Source: Spirochaetota bacterium (GTDB lineage: Bacteria; Spirochaetota; Spirochaetia; SZUA-6). Taken from it: DNA of 7,808 bases. The notes under the pieces are model-generated. The model had not been told where the DNA came from and did no database searches. It saw only the letters and a program-made list of their open reading frames with translations. The stretch lies in the NCBI GenBank assembly GCA_003641675.1, contig QNBI01000076.1:1-7808 (forward strand), read 5' to 3'. Shown one piece after another: positions 1 to 5,452 of this stretch. How positions within the stretch are numbered: the first letter of the stretch is position 1; every line of letters starts with the position of its first letter. The position numbers and the translations under genes are program-made.

Positions 1-1349
1 GTATAAGTGCGGATGAGCCGGACAGAATTGTAGGCGCGCGCAACGGCTCACCGCTTGTGTTGGGAGTCGGAGACGGGGAAATGTTTCTTGCCTCCGATGT
101 AACGGCTATTATTTCCCATACAAAACAGGTTGTTTATCTGAAAGACGGAGAGGTTGTTTCTATTAAACCGGACGGTTTTAGGACAACGGATTTAAATGAG
201 AACAGGATAGAAAAGGATATTGAATATATTTCATGGGAGCTTGAAGAAATAGAAAAAAACGGCTTTACCCACTTTATGGAAAAGGAGATATATGAACAGC
301 CGGAAGCAATTAAGAGAGCTATAAGCGGACGCATACTAACAGATGTAGCCTCTGCGCATTTGGGCGGGCTAAATATGACGACAAAGGAGCTTTTAAATAT
401 AGAGCGGATAAAAATAATCGGCGCCGGTACATCCTACCATGCGGGAATGGTGGGGGCTTACCTGCTGGAATCGGTAGCGAGAATACCTTCGGTACCCGAG
501 ATTGCATCGGAACTGAGATACAGAAATCCCATTATCGAAAGAAATACGCTTTATTTTGCCATTTCACAATCGGGAGAAACGGCGGATACCCTTTATGCCA
601 TGCGGGAACTTCAGAGAAAAGGGGCTACGGTGCTCGGTGTATGTAATGTTGTAGGTTCAACAATTGCGAGGGAATCGGACGGCGGAGTGTATATACATTC
701 CGGCCCGGAAATAGCAGTCGCCTCTACAAAGGCTTTTTCCTCACAGATTACCGTATTTTACCTGTTTGCCCTTCTGTTAAGCAGAATGAGGGACATGTCG
801 CATGAACAGGGTCTTGAGTATATCGATAATTTGCGCTCCATACCTGCAAAGCTGGAGGAAATTTTCCAGAAGAAGGATGAAATTAAGAAGCTTGCGCATA
901 AGTACGCTAAATACAAGGATATGCTTTTTCTTGGAAGGGGAATAAACTATCCCGTTGCGCTCGAGGGGGCTCTTAAGTTAAAGGAAATCTCATACATACA
1001 CGCAGAGGGCTATACATCTGCAGAAATTAAGCATGGGCCGATTGCCCTTATCAACGAAGAAACACCAAGTATATTTTTAGTACCGGATGACGGGCTAAAG
1101 AAGAAGGTTATTTCCAATATGAAGGAGGTAAAGGCTCGTGGAGGGCAGGTTATCGCTGTAACGGTAGGCGGTGATGATTCGATCCGGGATATTGCGGATG
1201 ATGTATTTATTGTACCGAAAACCAGCGAAATATTTTACCCCTTTCTTCTTGTAGTTCCACTGCAGATGTTTTCCTACTACTGTGCTCTGGAGCTGGGAAG
1301 AAATGTTGACCAGCCCAGAAATCTTGCGAAAAGTGTTACAGTTGAGTAG
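1..1349 (+). CDS. glmS: GlmS, glutamine--fructose-6-phosphate aminotransferase (isomerizing), 5'-truncated by window
   Basis: GlmS makes glucosamine-6-phosphate from fructose-6-phosphate and glutamine in the cytoplasm, the first step towards UDP-GlcNAc for peptidoglycan. The reading frame is open from base 3, so the gene begins upstream. About 448 residues are present, against roughly 609 in E. coli. The first ~60 residues are the end of the glutaminase domain (VGARNGSPLV, then GEMFLASD). Two SIS sugar-isomerase domains follow: GAGTSYHAG near 421-446 and SQSGETADT near 564-590 mark the first. The second contains EGALKLKEIS and EIKHGP (about 960-1040), which carry the equivalents of E. coli Glu481, Lys485, Glu488 and His504. 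The C-terminal tail DQPRNLAKSVTVE matches E. coli and includes the Lys603 equivalent. All isomerase residues I can place are intact. The last ~47 bases overlap the next gene. Confidence 0.97.
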   Translation, partial: ISADEPDRIVGARNGSPLVLGVGDGEMFLASDVTAIISHTKQVVYLKDGEVVSIKPDGFRTTDLNENRIEKDIEYISWELEEIEKNGFTHFMEKEIYEQPEAIKRAISGRILTDVASAHLGGLNMTTKELLNIERIKIIGAGTSYHAGMVGAYLLESVARIPSVPEIASELRYRNPIIERNTLYFAISQSGETADTLYAMRELQRKGATVLGVCNVVGSTIARESDGGVYIHSGPEIAVASTKAFSSQITVFYLFALLLSRMRDMSHEQGLEYIDNLRSIPAKLEEIFQKKDEIKKLAHKYAKYKDMLFLGRGINYPVALEGALKLKEISYIHAEGYTSAEIKHGPIALINEETPSIFLVPDDGLKKKVISNMKEVKARGGQVIAVTVGGDDSIRDIADDVFIVPKTSEIFYPFLLVVPLQMFSYYCALELGRNVDQPRNLAKSVTVE

Positions 1350-1815
1350 AAAAAGACTTAAGGTTTTTTTGTTTCTCTGTATTTTTATACTCTTCAAAGC
1401 CAATGCGGGTAATGCTGAAGATACGGAAAATGTAGCTGTTCTGGAGAAAGGCCCGGCGGAACAGAATAGCATAGAACTGCTTCCTCCAAATGCAATAAAA
1501 GCTTTTACAGGTATTTACAGGTTTAAAGATGAAAAGATGAAGGTTATCTATACAGAGCAGGCTCTGCCGGTTTTAAGTGAGTGGAAACCAGAAAAATGCT
1601 TTCGGCGAACACTTTACAGGCTTCCGTACAGTACCTTATACGTATTCTACTATAGAGATAAAGGCGGATATGAGCTTTTTTTTGAATTTCCGAAAGGCTT
1701 TTCCTACTTTTGTAAATTTATGGATGAATTCATAGCGAAGTTTAATATATACCGCGGTTTTGTTAAACATAAGACCGATATTCCCTTTCCCGCTGTCCTG
1801 CATCTAGATCTTTAA
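1303..1815 (+). CDS. Small exported protein of unknown function
   Basis: I do not recognise this family. The frame stays open for about 170 codons. It begins with a basic stretch (SRKRLK) followed by a hydrophobic core (VFLFLCIFILF) and a likely signal-peptidase site near ANAG/NAED, so the product is probably secreted or periplasmic. There is no cysteine after the core, so it is not an obvious lipoprotein. The mature part is about 130 residues, rich in aromatic and basic residues (YRLPYSTLYVFYYRDKGGY), with two cysteines and no motif I can name. The start is uncertain. I chose ATG 1303, which has a GGGAAG close upstream. GTG 1333 and TTG 1342 would give a shorter, more typical signal peptide, and TTG 1342 overlaps the glmS stop in a way that suggests translational coupling. 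Every option overlaps glmS. The gene lies 30 bases before the vWA gene, in the same frame. Confidence 0.7.
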   Translation: MLTSPEILRKVLQLSRKRLKVFLFLCIFILFKANAGNAEDTENVAVLEKGPAEQNSIELLPPNAIKAFTGIYRFKDEKMKVIYTEQALPVLSEWKPEKCFRRTLYRLPYSTLYVFYYRDKGGYELFFEFPKGFSYFCKFMDEFIAKFNIYRGFVKHKTDIPFPAVLHLDL

Positions 1816-1845
1816 CATGACTCTACCTTTACCGATTATAATAGT

Positions 1846-2982
1846 GTGAAATCGTATTTAGTATTTGTTATCTGCTTTTTTATTGCTCTGCCCTTTTCCT
1901 ATGGGCAGGATAATGGTGCTGACAACAATGCAAACAGTCTCGTGCTTGCTCCGGATGATCTTGTTATCGAACAGAGCATTAAAGGCGGGTATGATCTGTG
2001 GATAAGAAAAAAGCCCGGTATTGAATCTGTATTAATTGCGGAATCGACAAAGGACCCTAAGGGTAAAAGTGCGGTGTATGCACTACGCAGCCCGGAGTAC
2101 AATGCGGTAAACGGAGATGAAAAAAGAATTTTAAACGGAAAATTCATAGAGAGTAAGAGAAAACTGTACTTTCTAGTAGATTCAACGCCGGAAAAATATA
2201 AAAAGCTGGGTGAAGCTTTTCATATTTTCATTCCTTATGTTGTTGTGTACGGTTATCCCTGGAGCAGAGAGGGAGAACTGCAGATTTTGGACGGTACGTT
2301 TTTAAATTTGAGAACCTTTTCTAAACTGTATGCAGACTATTCAGGATATTTTTTTGATAATCCCTATATTCTTCGTGTAACTCAGGAGAAAATTCTTAAA
2401 AATACCCCTGGCAGGTATATGAAGGAAGCTGTGGATACCCTGACATCTATTGCCAGGTCAGCCGGAGGAAATGCGGTGCTGTCCAGAGGCAAAGATGATA
2501 TGGTGAATAAGATAGGAAATATTCTTGACAATACCAGGGGGAAAATCCTTGATCTGGTTCTTGCACTTGATACTACGGAGAGCATGTACGATGATATGCC
2601 CGCTCTAAAGAAAAGGATAATACCTCTCTTAAAGAACCACACGGATAAGTTTTTACAGTACAGAGTGGGGCTGCTTTTCTATAAGGATTACATGGATGAA
2701 TACCTTGTTAAACCGTTCCCCTTTTCGGATAAACTCTCCGTTATTAAACGCAACATAGACAGCGTGCATGTAAGCGGAGGCAGGGATATACCTGAGGCAG
2801 TATTTGAAGCACTCTATGCCTCTATACATTCGTATAAATGGAAGGCAGAGAGCCGGCTTATTATTCTTATAGGGGATGCGCCTCCGCATCCGAGGCCCAG
2901 AGGGGAAATAACCCCGGATATGGTCTATAGAGATGCAGAGGCGCTTGGAATAAAAATAAATACAATTATTCTGCCGCAGTAG
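1846..2982 (+). CDS. Exported von Willebrand factor A (vWA) domain protein
   Basis: This is a 378-residue protein whose target is unknown. Residues 1-20 form a signal peptide (MK, then a hydrophobic core ending FSYG/QD), so it should act outside the inner membrane. Residues ~30-230 have no domain I recognise. Residues ~234-378 look like a vWA domain: a beta strand (ILDLVLALD) ends in D242-x-T244-x-S246, a MIDAS-type metal site with Thr for the usual first Ser. GGRDIPEA (311-318) supplies a second site region with Asp where integrin-type domains have Thr. GDAPPHP (343-349) supplies the third Asp. Such domains usually bind protein ligands through Mg2+ or Mn2+, but a partner cannot be read from sequence. 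The domain ends at the stop codon with no anchor or tail. The start is GTG 1846, set by the signal peptide; no clear Shine-Dalgarno sequence precedes it, so it may depend on coupling with the gene before it. Confidence 0.88.
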   Translation: MKSYLVFVICFFIALPFSYGQDNGADNNANSLVLAPDDLVIEQSIKGGYDLWIRKKPGIESVLIAESTKDPKGKSAVYALRSPEYNAVNGDEKRILNGKFIESKRKLYFLVDSTPEKYKKLGEAFHIFIPYVVVYGYPWSREGELQILDGTFLNLRTFSKLYADYSGYFFDNPYILRVTQEKILKNTPGRYMKEAVDTLTSIARSAGGNAVLSRGKDDMVNKIGNILDNTRGKILDLVLALDTTESMYDDMPALKKRIIPLLKNHTDKFLQYRVGLLFYKDYMDEYLVKPFPFSDKLSVIKRNIDSVHVSGGRDIPEAVFEALYASIHSYKWKAESRLIILIGDAPPHPRPRGEITPDMVYRDAEALGIKINTIILPQ

Positions 2983-2999
2983 TTTAAAAAATATCTTTA

Positions 3000-3021
3000 T
3001 GCTATTGACTAAAGAATAGCA
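3000..3021. repeat. Inverted repeat TGCTATT/AATAGCA over the tRNA-Thr -35 box
   Basis: TGCTATT (3000-3006) and AATAGCA (3015-3021) form a perfect 7-bp inverted repeat with an 8-base loop, 17 bases after the vWA stop codon. No U-tract follows, so it is a poor intrinsic terminator for the upstream genes, though no better one is visible. It overlaps the -35 box of the tRNA promoter, so an operator is also possible. In AT-rich spacer DNA it could be chance. Confidence 0.35.
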
Positions 3022-3033
3022 GTTTGTTAGATT
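3005..3033 (+). promoter_or_regulatory. Sigma-70-type promoter for tRNA-Thr
   Basis: TTGACT (3005-3010) matches the -35 consensus at five of six bases. It is followed after exactly 17 bases by TAGATT (3028-3033), a four of six match to the -10 box. Transcription would start near 3040, giving a leader of about 20 bases before the mature tRNA. A GC-rich patch (GCCC, 3039-3042) lies at the predicted start, a feature linked to growth-rate control of stable RNA promoters; applying that here is inference. Confidence 0.65.
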
Positions 3034-3058
3034 ATGTAGCCCTAAAAGCTTTTTCCTG

Positions 3059-3131
3059 GCCTCTGTAGCTCAGCTGGTAGAGCACCTCCATGGTAAGGAG
3101 GGGGTCACCGGTTCAAATCCGGTCGGGGGCT
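3059..3131 (+). tRNA. tRNA-Thr (anticodon GGU)
   Basis: The cloverleaf is complete over 73 bases. The acceptor stem is 3059-3065 with 3124-3130, including two G-U pairs. The D stem is GCTC/GAGC (3068-3071, 3080-3083). The anticodon stem is CCTCC/GGAGG (3085-3089, 3097-3101) with loop ATGGTAA, so the anticodon GGT (3092-3094) reads ACC/ACU threonine codons. The T arm is ACCGG-TTCAAAT-CCGGT (3107-3123). The discriminator is T3131. CCA is not encoded and must be added by nucleotidyltransferase. It has its own promoter upstream and is followed by the rpmG promoter. Confidence 0.97.
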
Positions 3132-3153
3132 CAAGAATTAGCATTATTTTTTA

Positions 3154-3183
3154 TTGACTTATGTGATATAATTTTATTATACT
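3154..3183 (+). promoter_or_regulatory. Sigma-70-type promoter for rpmG and downstream genes
   Basis: TTGACT (3154-3159) and TATACT (3178-3183), each matching consensus at five of six bases, are 18 bases apart. The predicted start is near 3190, about 30 bases before the rpmG start codon. A perfect TATAAT at 3167-3172 lies within the spacer but has no good -35 box at the proper distance. The run of T at 3147-3152 just upstream could help end the tRNA-Thr transcript, though no dedicated hairpin precedes it. This promoter probably drives rpmG-trnW-secE-nusG and perhaps further. Confidence 0.7.
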
Positions 3184-3196
3184 ACCAGACATAAGT
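3157..3196. repeat. 8-bp inverted repeat flanking the rpmG promoter -10 box
   Basis: ACTTATGT (3157-3164) and its exact reverse complement ACATAAGT (3189-3196) are separated by 24 bases. The left arm overlaps the -35 box and the right arm covers the predicted transcription start, with the -10 box between them. Arm centres are 32 bp apart, about three DNA turns. Since the transcript would begin inside the right arm, any function would be at the DNA level, such as binding of a dimeric regulator. Chance is not excluded. Confidence 0.4.
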
Positions 3197-3219
3197 GAAC
3201 AAGGAGAAAATACAAGAGC

Positions 3220-3396
3220 ATGGCAAAGTCGAAGGGTAAAGGCGTAGAGTTAATTGCGCTTGAATGTACGGTATGTCACAGGCGGAATTACACAACAAAG
3301 AAAAACAAACGGAACATCCAGGGAAAATTAGAGTTTAATAAGTACTGCAGATTCGACAGAAAGCATACACTTCACAGAGAGACCAGGATTAAGTAA
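3220..3396 (+). CDS. rpmG: 50S ribosomal protein L33
   Basis: L33 is a small protein of the large ribosomal subunit near the E site. The product is 58 residues, a normal length for the zinc-type form. Residues 8-24 ([17 protein letters not shown]) and 49-57 (HTLHRETRI) fit the family. The first metal pair C16-x-x-C19 is intact and C43 is kept, but the position of the fourth cysteine is D46 (YCRFDRKH). Zinc binding may therefore be weakened, or Asp may serve as ligand. The start is ATG 3220; the best Shine-Dalgarno sequence, AAGGAG (3201-3206), is 13 bases away, which is long. No better start exists in frame. tRNA-Trp begins 8 bases after the stop codon. Confidence 0.95.
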   Translation: MAKSKGKGVELIALECTVCHRRNYTTKKNKRNIQGKLEFNKYCRFDRKHTLHRETRIK

Positions 3397-3404
3397 TGAG
3401 ACTT

Positions 3405-3479
3405 AGGCCAGTAGCTCCAATTGGCTAGAGCGCCGGTCTCCAAAACCGGATGTTGCAGGTTCAAGTCCTGCCTGGCCTG
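3405..3479 (+). tRNA. tRNA-Trp (anticodon CCA)
   Basis: The cloverleaf is complete over 75 bases with a perfect acceptor stem AGGCCAG/CTGGCCT (3405-3411, 3472-3478). The D stem is GCTC/GAGC (3414-3417, 3428-3431). The anticodon stem is CCGGT/ACCGG (3433-3437, 3445-3449) with loop CTCCAAA, so the anticodon CCA (3440-3442) reads UGG. The T arm is GCAGG-TTCAAGT-CCTGC (3455-3471). The discriminator is G3479 and no 3' CCA is encoded. It sits 8 bases after rpmG and 24 bases before secE with no promoter between, so it is very likely cut out of the rpmG-secE transcript. A tRNA-Trp before secE is seen in several bacterial groups. Confidence 0.97.
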
Positions 3480-3503
3480 TAATAAGAAGATCAGGAGCAC
3501 AGT

Positions 3504-3683
3504 ATGAAAAAGGTAATTCTCTTCTTTAAAGAGAGCTATGCAGAATTAAAAAAGGTCACATGGCCCAGCAGGGAGGAAGTATCCTCTTCGACGAAGGTTG
3601 TGCTCATTTCTATTACGCTAATTGCTGCGGCACTCGGCATTGTTGATTTTCTGCTCTTTAAGGGAATTGATCTTATTTTTTAG
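3504..3683 (+). CDS. secE: Protein translocase subunit SecE
   Basis: SecE is the essential small subunit that clamps the SecY channel in the inner membrane. The product is 59 residues, the short single-helix form typical outside enterobacteria. The amphipathic N-terminal helix carries the family signature (FFKESYAELKKVTWPSREE, about 7-25), then a hydrophobic transmembrane stretch (VVLISITLIAAALGIVDFLLF, about 32-52). The start ATG 3504 has AGGAG (3493-3497) 6 bases upstream. nusG follows after 18 bases, the usual secE-nusG pairing. Confidence 0.96.
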   Translation: MKKVILFFKESYAELKKVTWPSREEVSSSTKVVLISITLIAAALGIVDFLLFKGIDLIF

Positions 3684-3701
3684 TCATTTATCGGGATAAA
3701 T

Positions 3702-4256
3702 ATGGAAAAAGCGTGGTATGTTGTTCATACCTATTCCGGCTATGAGAATAGGGTGGAAAAACATATAAAGAAACTTATAGAAAACGGTGTTCTCAAAGAC
3801 AGAGTATTTGACATTAAAATACCCTCCGAGGAAGTGGTAGAAATACGCGACGGTAAAAGGCGTGTTACAACGAAGAAATTTTTGCCGGGATACATTCTTG
3901 TTGAGATGGATATTCCGGAAAAAGGCTGGAAAGAAGTGTGCGAAAACGTAAGAAATATCCCCGGAGTAACGGGATTTGTCGGTACCGCACGAAATCAGAA
4001 GCCCCAGCCGATATCACAGGAAGAGGCAAAAGAAATTCTTCAGAAAGCAGGCGAAATAAAGACAGAGAAGATATTAAAACCGAAGCAGTCTTTCACTGTC
4101 GGGGAGATGGTTCGGATAATAGACGGGCCATTCGGTTCGTTTACCGGTAGTATAGAAGAGGTTAATGCGGAAAAGGGAAAGCTCAGGGTTATGGTCGGCA
4201 TATTCGGCAGATCAACACCTGTGGAGCTTGATTTTCTGCAGGTAGAAAAAATATAG
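3702..4256 (+). CDS. nusG: Transcription termination/antitermination protein NusG
   Basis: NusG binds the RNA polymerase clamp to suppress pausing and links polymerase to Rho or the ribosome. The product is 184 residues, the standard size without inserted domains. The NGN domain spans about 3-115, with AWYVVHTYSGYENRVE at 4-19, KKFLPGYILVEMD at 58-70 and NIPGVTGFVG at 85-94. The KOW domain spans about 131-184, with GEMVRIIDGPFGSFTGSIEEV (134-154). The start is ATG 3702, with a weak GGGA 5 bases upstream. It ends 59 bases before rplK, and that gap carries the candidate L1 site. Confidence 0.97.
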   Translation: MEKAWYVVHTYSGYENRVEKHIKKLIENGVLKDRVFDIKIPSEEVVEIRDGKRRVTTKKFLPGYILVEMDIPEKGWKEVCENVRNIPGVTGFVGTARNQKPQPISQEEAKEILQKAGEIKTEKILKPKQSFTVGEMVRIIDGPFGSFTGSIEEVNAEKGKLRVMVGIFGRSTPVELDFLQVEKI

Positions 4257-4266
4257 GCCCATAGAA

Positions 4267-4299
4267 TGGGAGCTTTTCGTATGAAAAGTGCTAATACCA
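4267..4299 (+). promoter_or_regulatory. Candidate L1-binding mRNA operator in the rplK leader
   Basis: The RNA can fold as outer helix UGG/CCA (4267-4269 with 4297-4299). One strand of the internal loop is GA (4270-4271), and the other is GCUAAUA (4290-4296). The inner helix is GCUUUUC/GAAAAGU (4272-4278 with 4283-4289), capped by loop GUAU. As I recall them, the L1 site of Thermus 23S rRNA has the same plan: a GA on one strand, GAAAUA on the other, and an inner helix closed by a G-U pair. In E. coli, L1 represses the rplK-rplA mRNA by binding such a mimic. The site ends 5 bases before GGAG (4305-4308), the rplK Shine-Dalgarno sequence, so bound L1 could block initiation. A competing hairpin CCCAT/ATGGG (4258-4262, 4266-4270) shares bases with it. 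The call rests on comparison from memory. Confidence 0.6.
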
Positions 4300-4315
4300 G
4301 TTATGGAGAAAAATT

Positions 4316-4750
4316 ATGGCAAAGAAAAAGGTTAAGGCGGTTATTAAACTGCAGGTTCCTGCTAAAAAGGCAACGCCTGCACCGCCTGTAGGTCCTGCAC
4401 TTGGGCCTCACGGTGTTTCCGCACCGCAGTTTGTACAGCAGTTTAATGAGAGAACAAAGAATATAGAGGAAGGTTTGCTTATACCTGTAGTTATTACAGT
4501 GTATGCAGATAAAAGCTTTACCTTTATTACAAAAACCCCTCCCGCAGCAGTGCTTATTAGAAAAGCATGCGGTATAGAGAAGGGCTCATCCGAGCCGAAC
4601 AAGACAAAAGTTGCAGTGTTAAAGAAAGCTGATTTAAAGGCGATAGCAGAGCAGAAAATGCCGGACCTTAATGCAATCGATGTTGAAGCCGCGATGAAAA
4701 TAATTGCAGGTACTGCGCGTAGCATGGGCGTTACAGTGGAGGGTGCATAG
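4316..4750 (+). CDS. rplK: 50S ribosomal protein L11
   Basis: L11 sits at the base of the ribosomal stalk in the GTPase-associated centre and contacts 23S rRNA and translation factors. The product is 144 residues, near the usual 141-142. The N-terminal domain has the proline-rich [10 protein letters not shown] (21-30), the loop where thiostrepton contacts the family. It then reads [10 protein letters not shown], where many bacteria have GQHGVN. The C-terminal RNA-binding domain includes [14 protein letters not shown] and [18 protein letters not shown]. The start is ATG 4316 with GGAG 7 bases upstream. rplA begins 1 base after its stop codon, so the two are likely translationally coupled. Confidence 0.97.
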   Translation: MAKKKVKAVIKLQVPAKKATPAPPVGPALGPHGVSAPQFVQQFNERTKNIEEGLLIPVVITVYADKSFTFITKTPPAAVLIRKACGIEKGSSEPNKTKVAVLKKADLKAIAEQKMPDLNAIDVEAAMKIIAGTARSMGVTVEGA

Positions 4751-4751
4751 T

Positions 4752-5435
4752 ATGAAGCACGGGAAAAAATACAACGAAGCATTAAAAAAATACGACAGGC
4801 AGAAGGAATACTCGCTATCCGAGGCAGTTGCGCTTGTTAAAGAAATTTCCTATGCAAAATTTGATGAAACTGTAGAGGTTGCATTAAAGCTCAATATAAA
4901 GTCGAAACATGCCGTTCGTGATACCTTCGTACTTCCTAATTCTTTCGGAGCGGAAAAGAAAATTCTTGTTTTTGCAAAGGGAGAAAAGGCCGAGGAAGCA
5001 AAAAAAGCAGGAGCGGCATATGTTGGCGATGCGGATTTAATAGAAAAGATTAAAGGCGGATGGTTGGATTTTGATGTTGCGGTGTCTACACCAGATATGA
5101 TGAGGGATGTCGGCAAATTAGGTCCTATTTTGGGCCGGAGAGGTTTAATGCCCAACCCAAAGACTCAGACGGTTACCTTTGATATTAAGGGTGCTATTGC
5201 CGAATTAAAGAAGGGCCGGGTTGAGTTCCGTGCGGATAAGACGGGGGTTGTTCATCTGCCGGTGGGAAAAATCTCAATGGATAATGATAAGATAGAGGAA
5301 AATGCAAAAGCTTTCCTGCAGGAAGTAAACAGGAAGCGCCCCGGTGATGTAAAGGGTGATTTTGTTAAATCCATCGCTCTGTCTTCCACGATGAGTCCCT
5401 GCGTTAGAGTATCGGCCAGGGATAAAATGAATTAA
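4752..5435 (+). CDS. rplA: 50S ribosomal protein L1
   Basis: L1 forms the mobile stalk at the E site and, in many bacteria, represses its own mRNA. The product is 227 residues, near the usual 225-235. [20 protein letters not shown] (121-140) is the L1 signature. The RNA-contact positions known from Thermus L1 are present as F37 (AKFDETVE) and T213/M214 in SSTM, so the protein should recognise the leader site proposed upstream of rplK. SPCVRV replaces the more common GPGV. The start ATG 4752 is chosen over the longer open frame because it is preceded by GGAGGG (4738-4743), 8 bases away inside the end of rplK, and because MKHGKKY is a normal L1 beginning. Confidence 0.97.
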   Translation: MKHGKKYNEALKKYDRQKEYSLSEAVALVKEISYAKFDETVEVALKLNIKSKHAVRDTFVLPNSFGAEKKILVFAKGEKAEEAKKAGAAYVGDADLIEKIKGGWLDFDVAVSTPDMMRDVGKLGPILGRRGLMPNPKTQTVTFDIKGAIAELKKGRVEFRADKTGVVHLPVGKISMDNDKIEENAKAFLQEVNRKRPGDVKGDFVKSIALSSTMSPCVRVSARDKMN

Positions 5436-5452
5436 GGATGGGGGTTGTTGAA

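Noticed and set aside
1095..1472. Open frame on the minus strand across the end of glmS
   Set aside because: It runs antisense to the clear GlmS and signal-peptide frames, has no recognisable protein features and no ribosome binding site. It is a shadow frame, as are the other minus-strand open frames in the window.
1812..1842. Promoter-like TTAACA and perfect TATAAT just before the vWA gene
   Set aside because: The spacer is 19 bases, and the -10 box ends only 3 bases before the GTG start. The predicted transcript would begin inside or after the start codon, so it would not yield the full signal peptide. Probably chance in AT-rich DNA.
1282..2982. The small exported protein and the vWA protein as one gene split by a stop codon
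   Set aside because: They share a reading frame with a TAA at 1813-1815 between them, but the second has its own complete signal peptide right at GTG 1846, so two separate exported proteins fit better.
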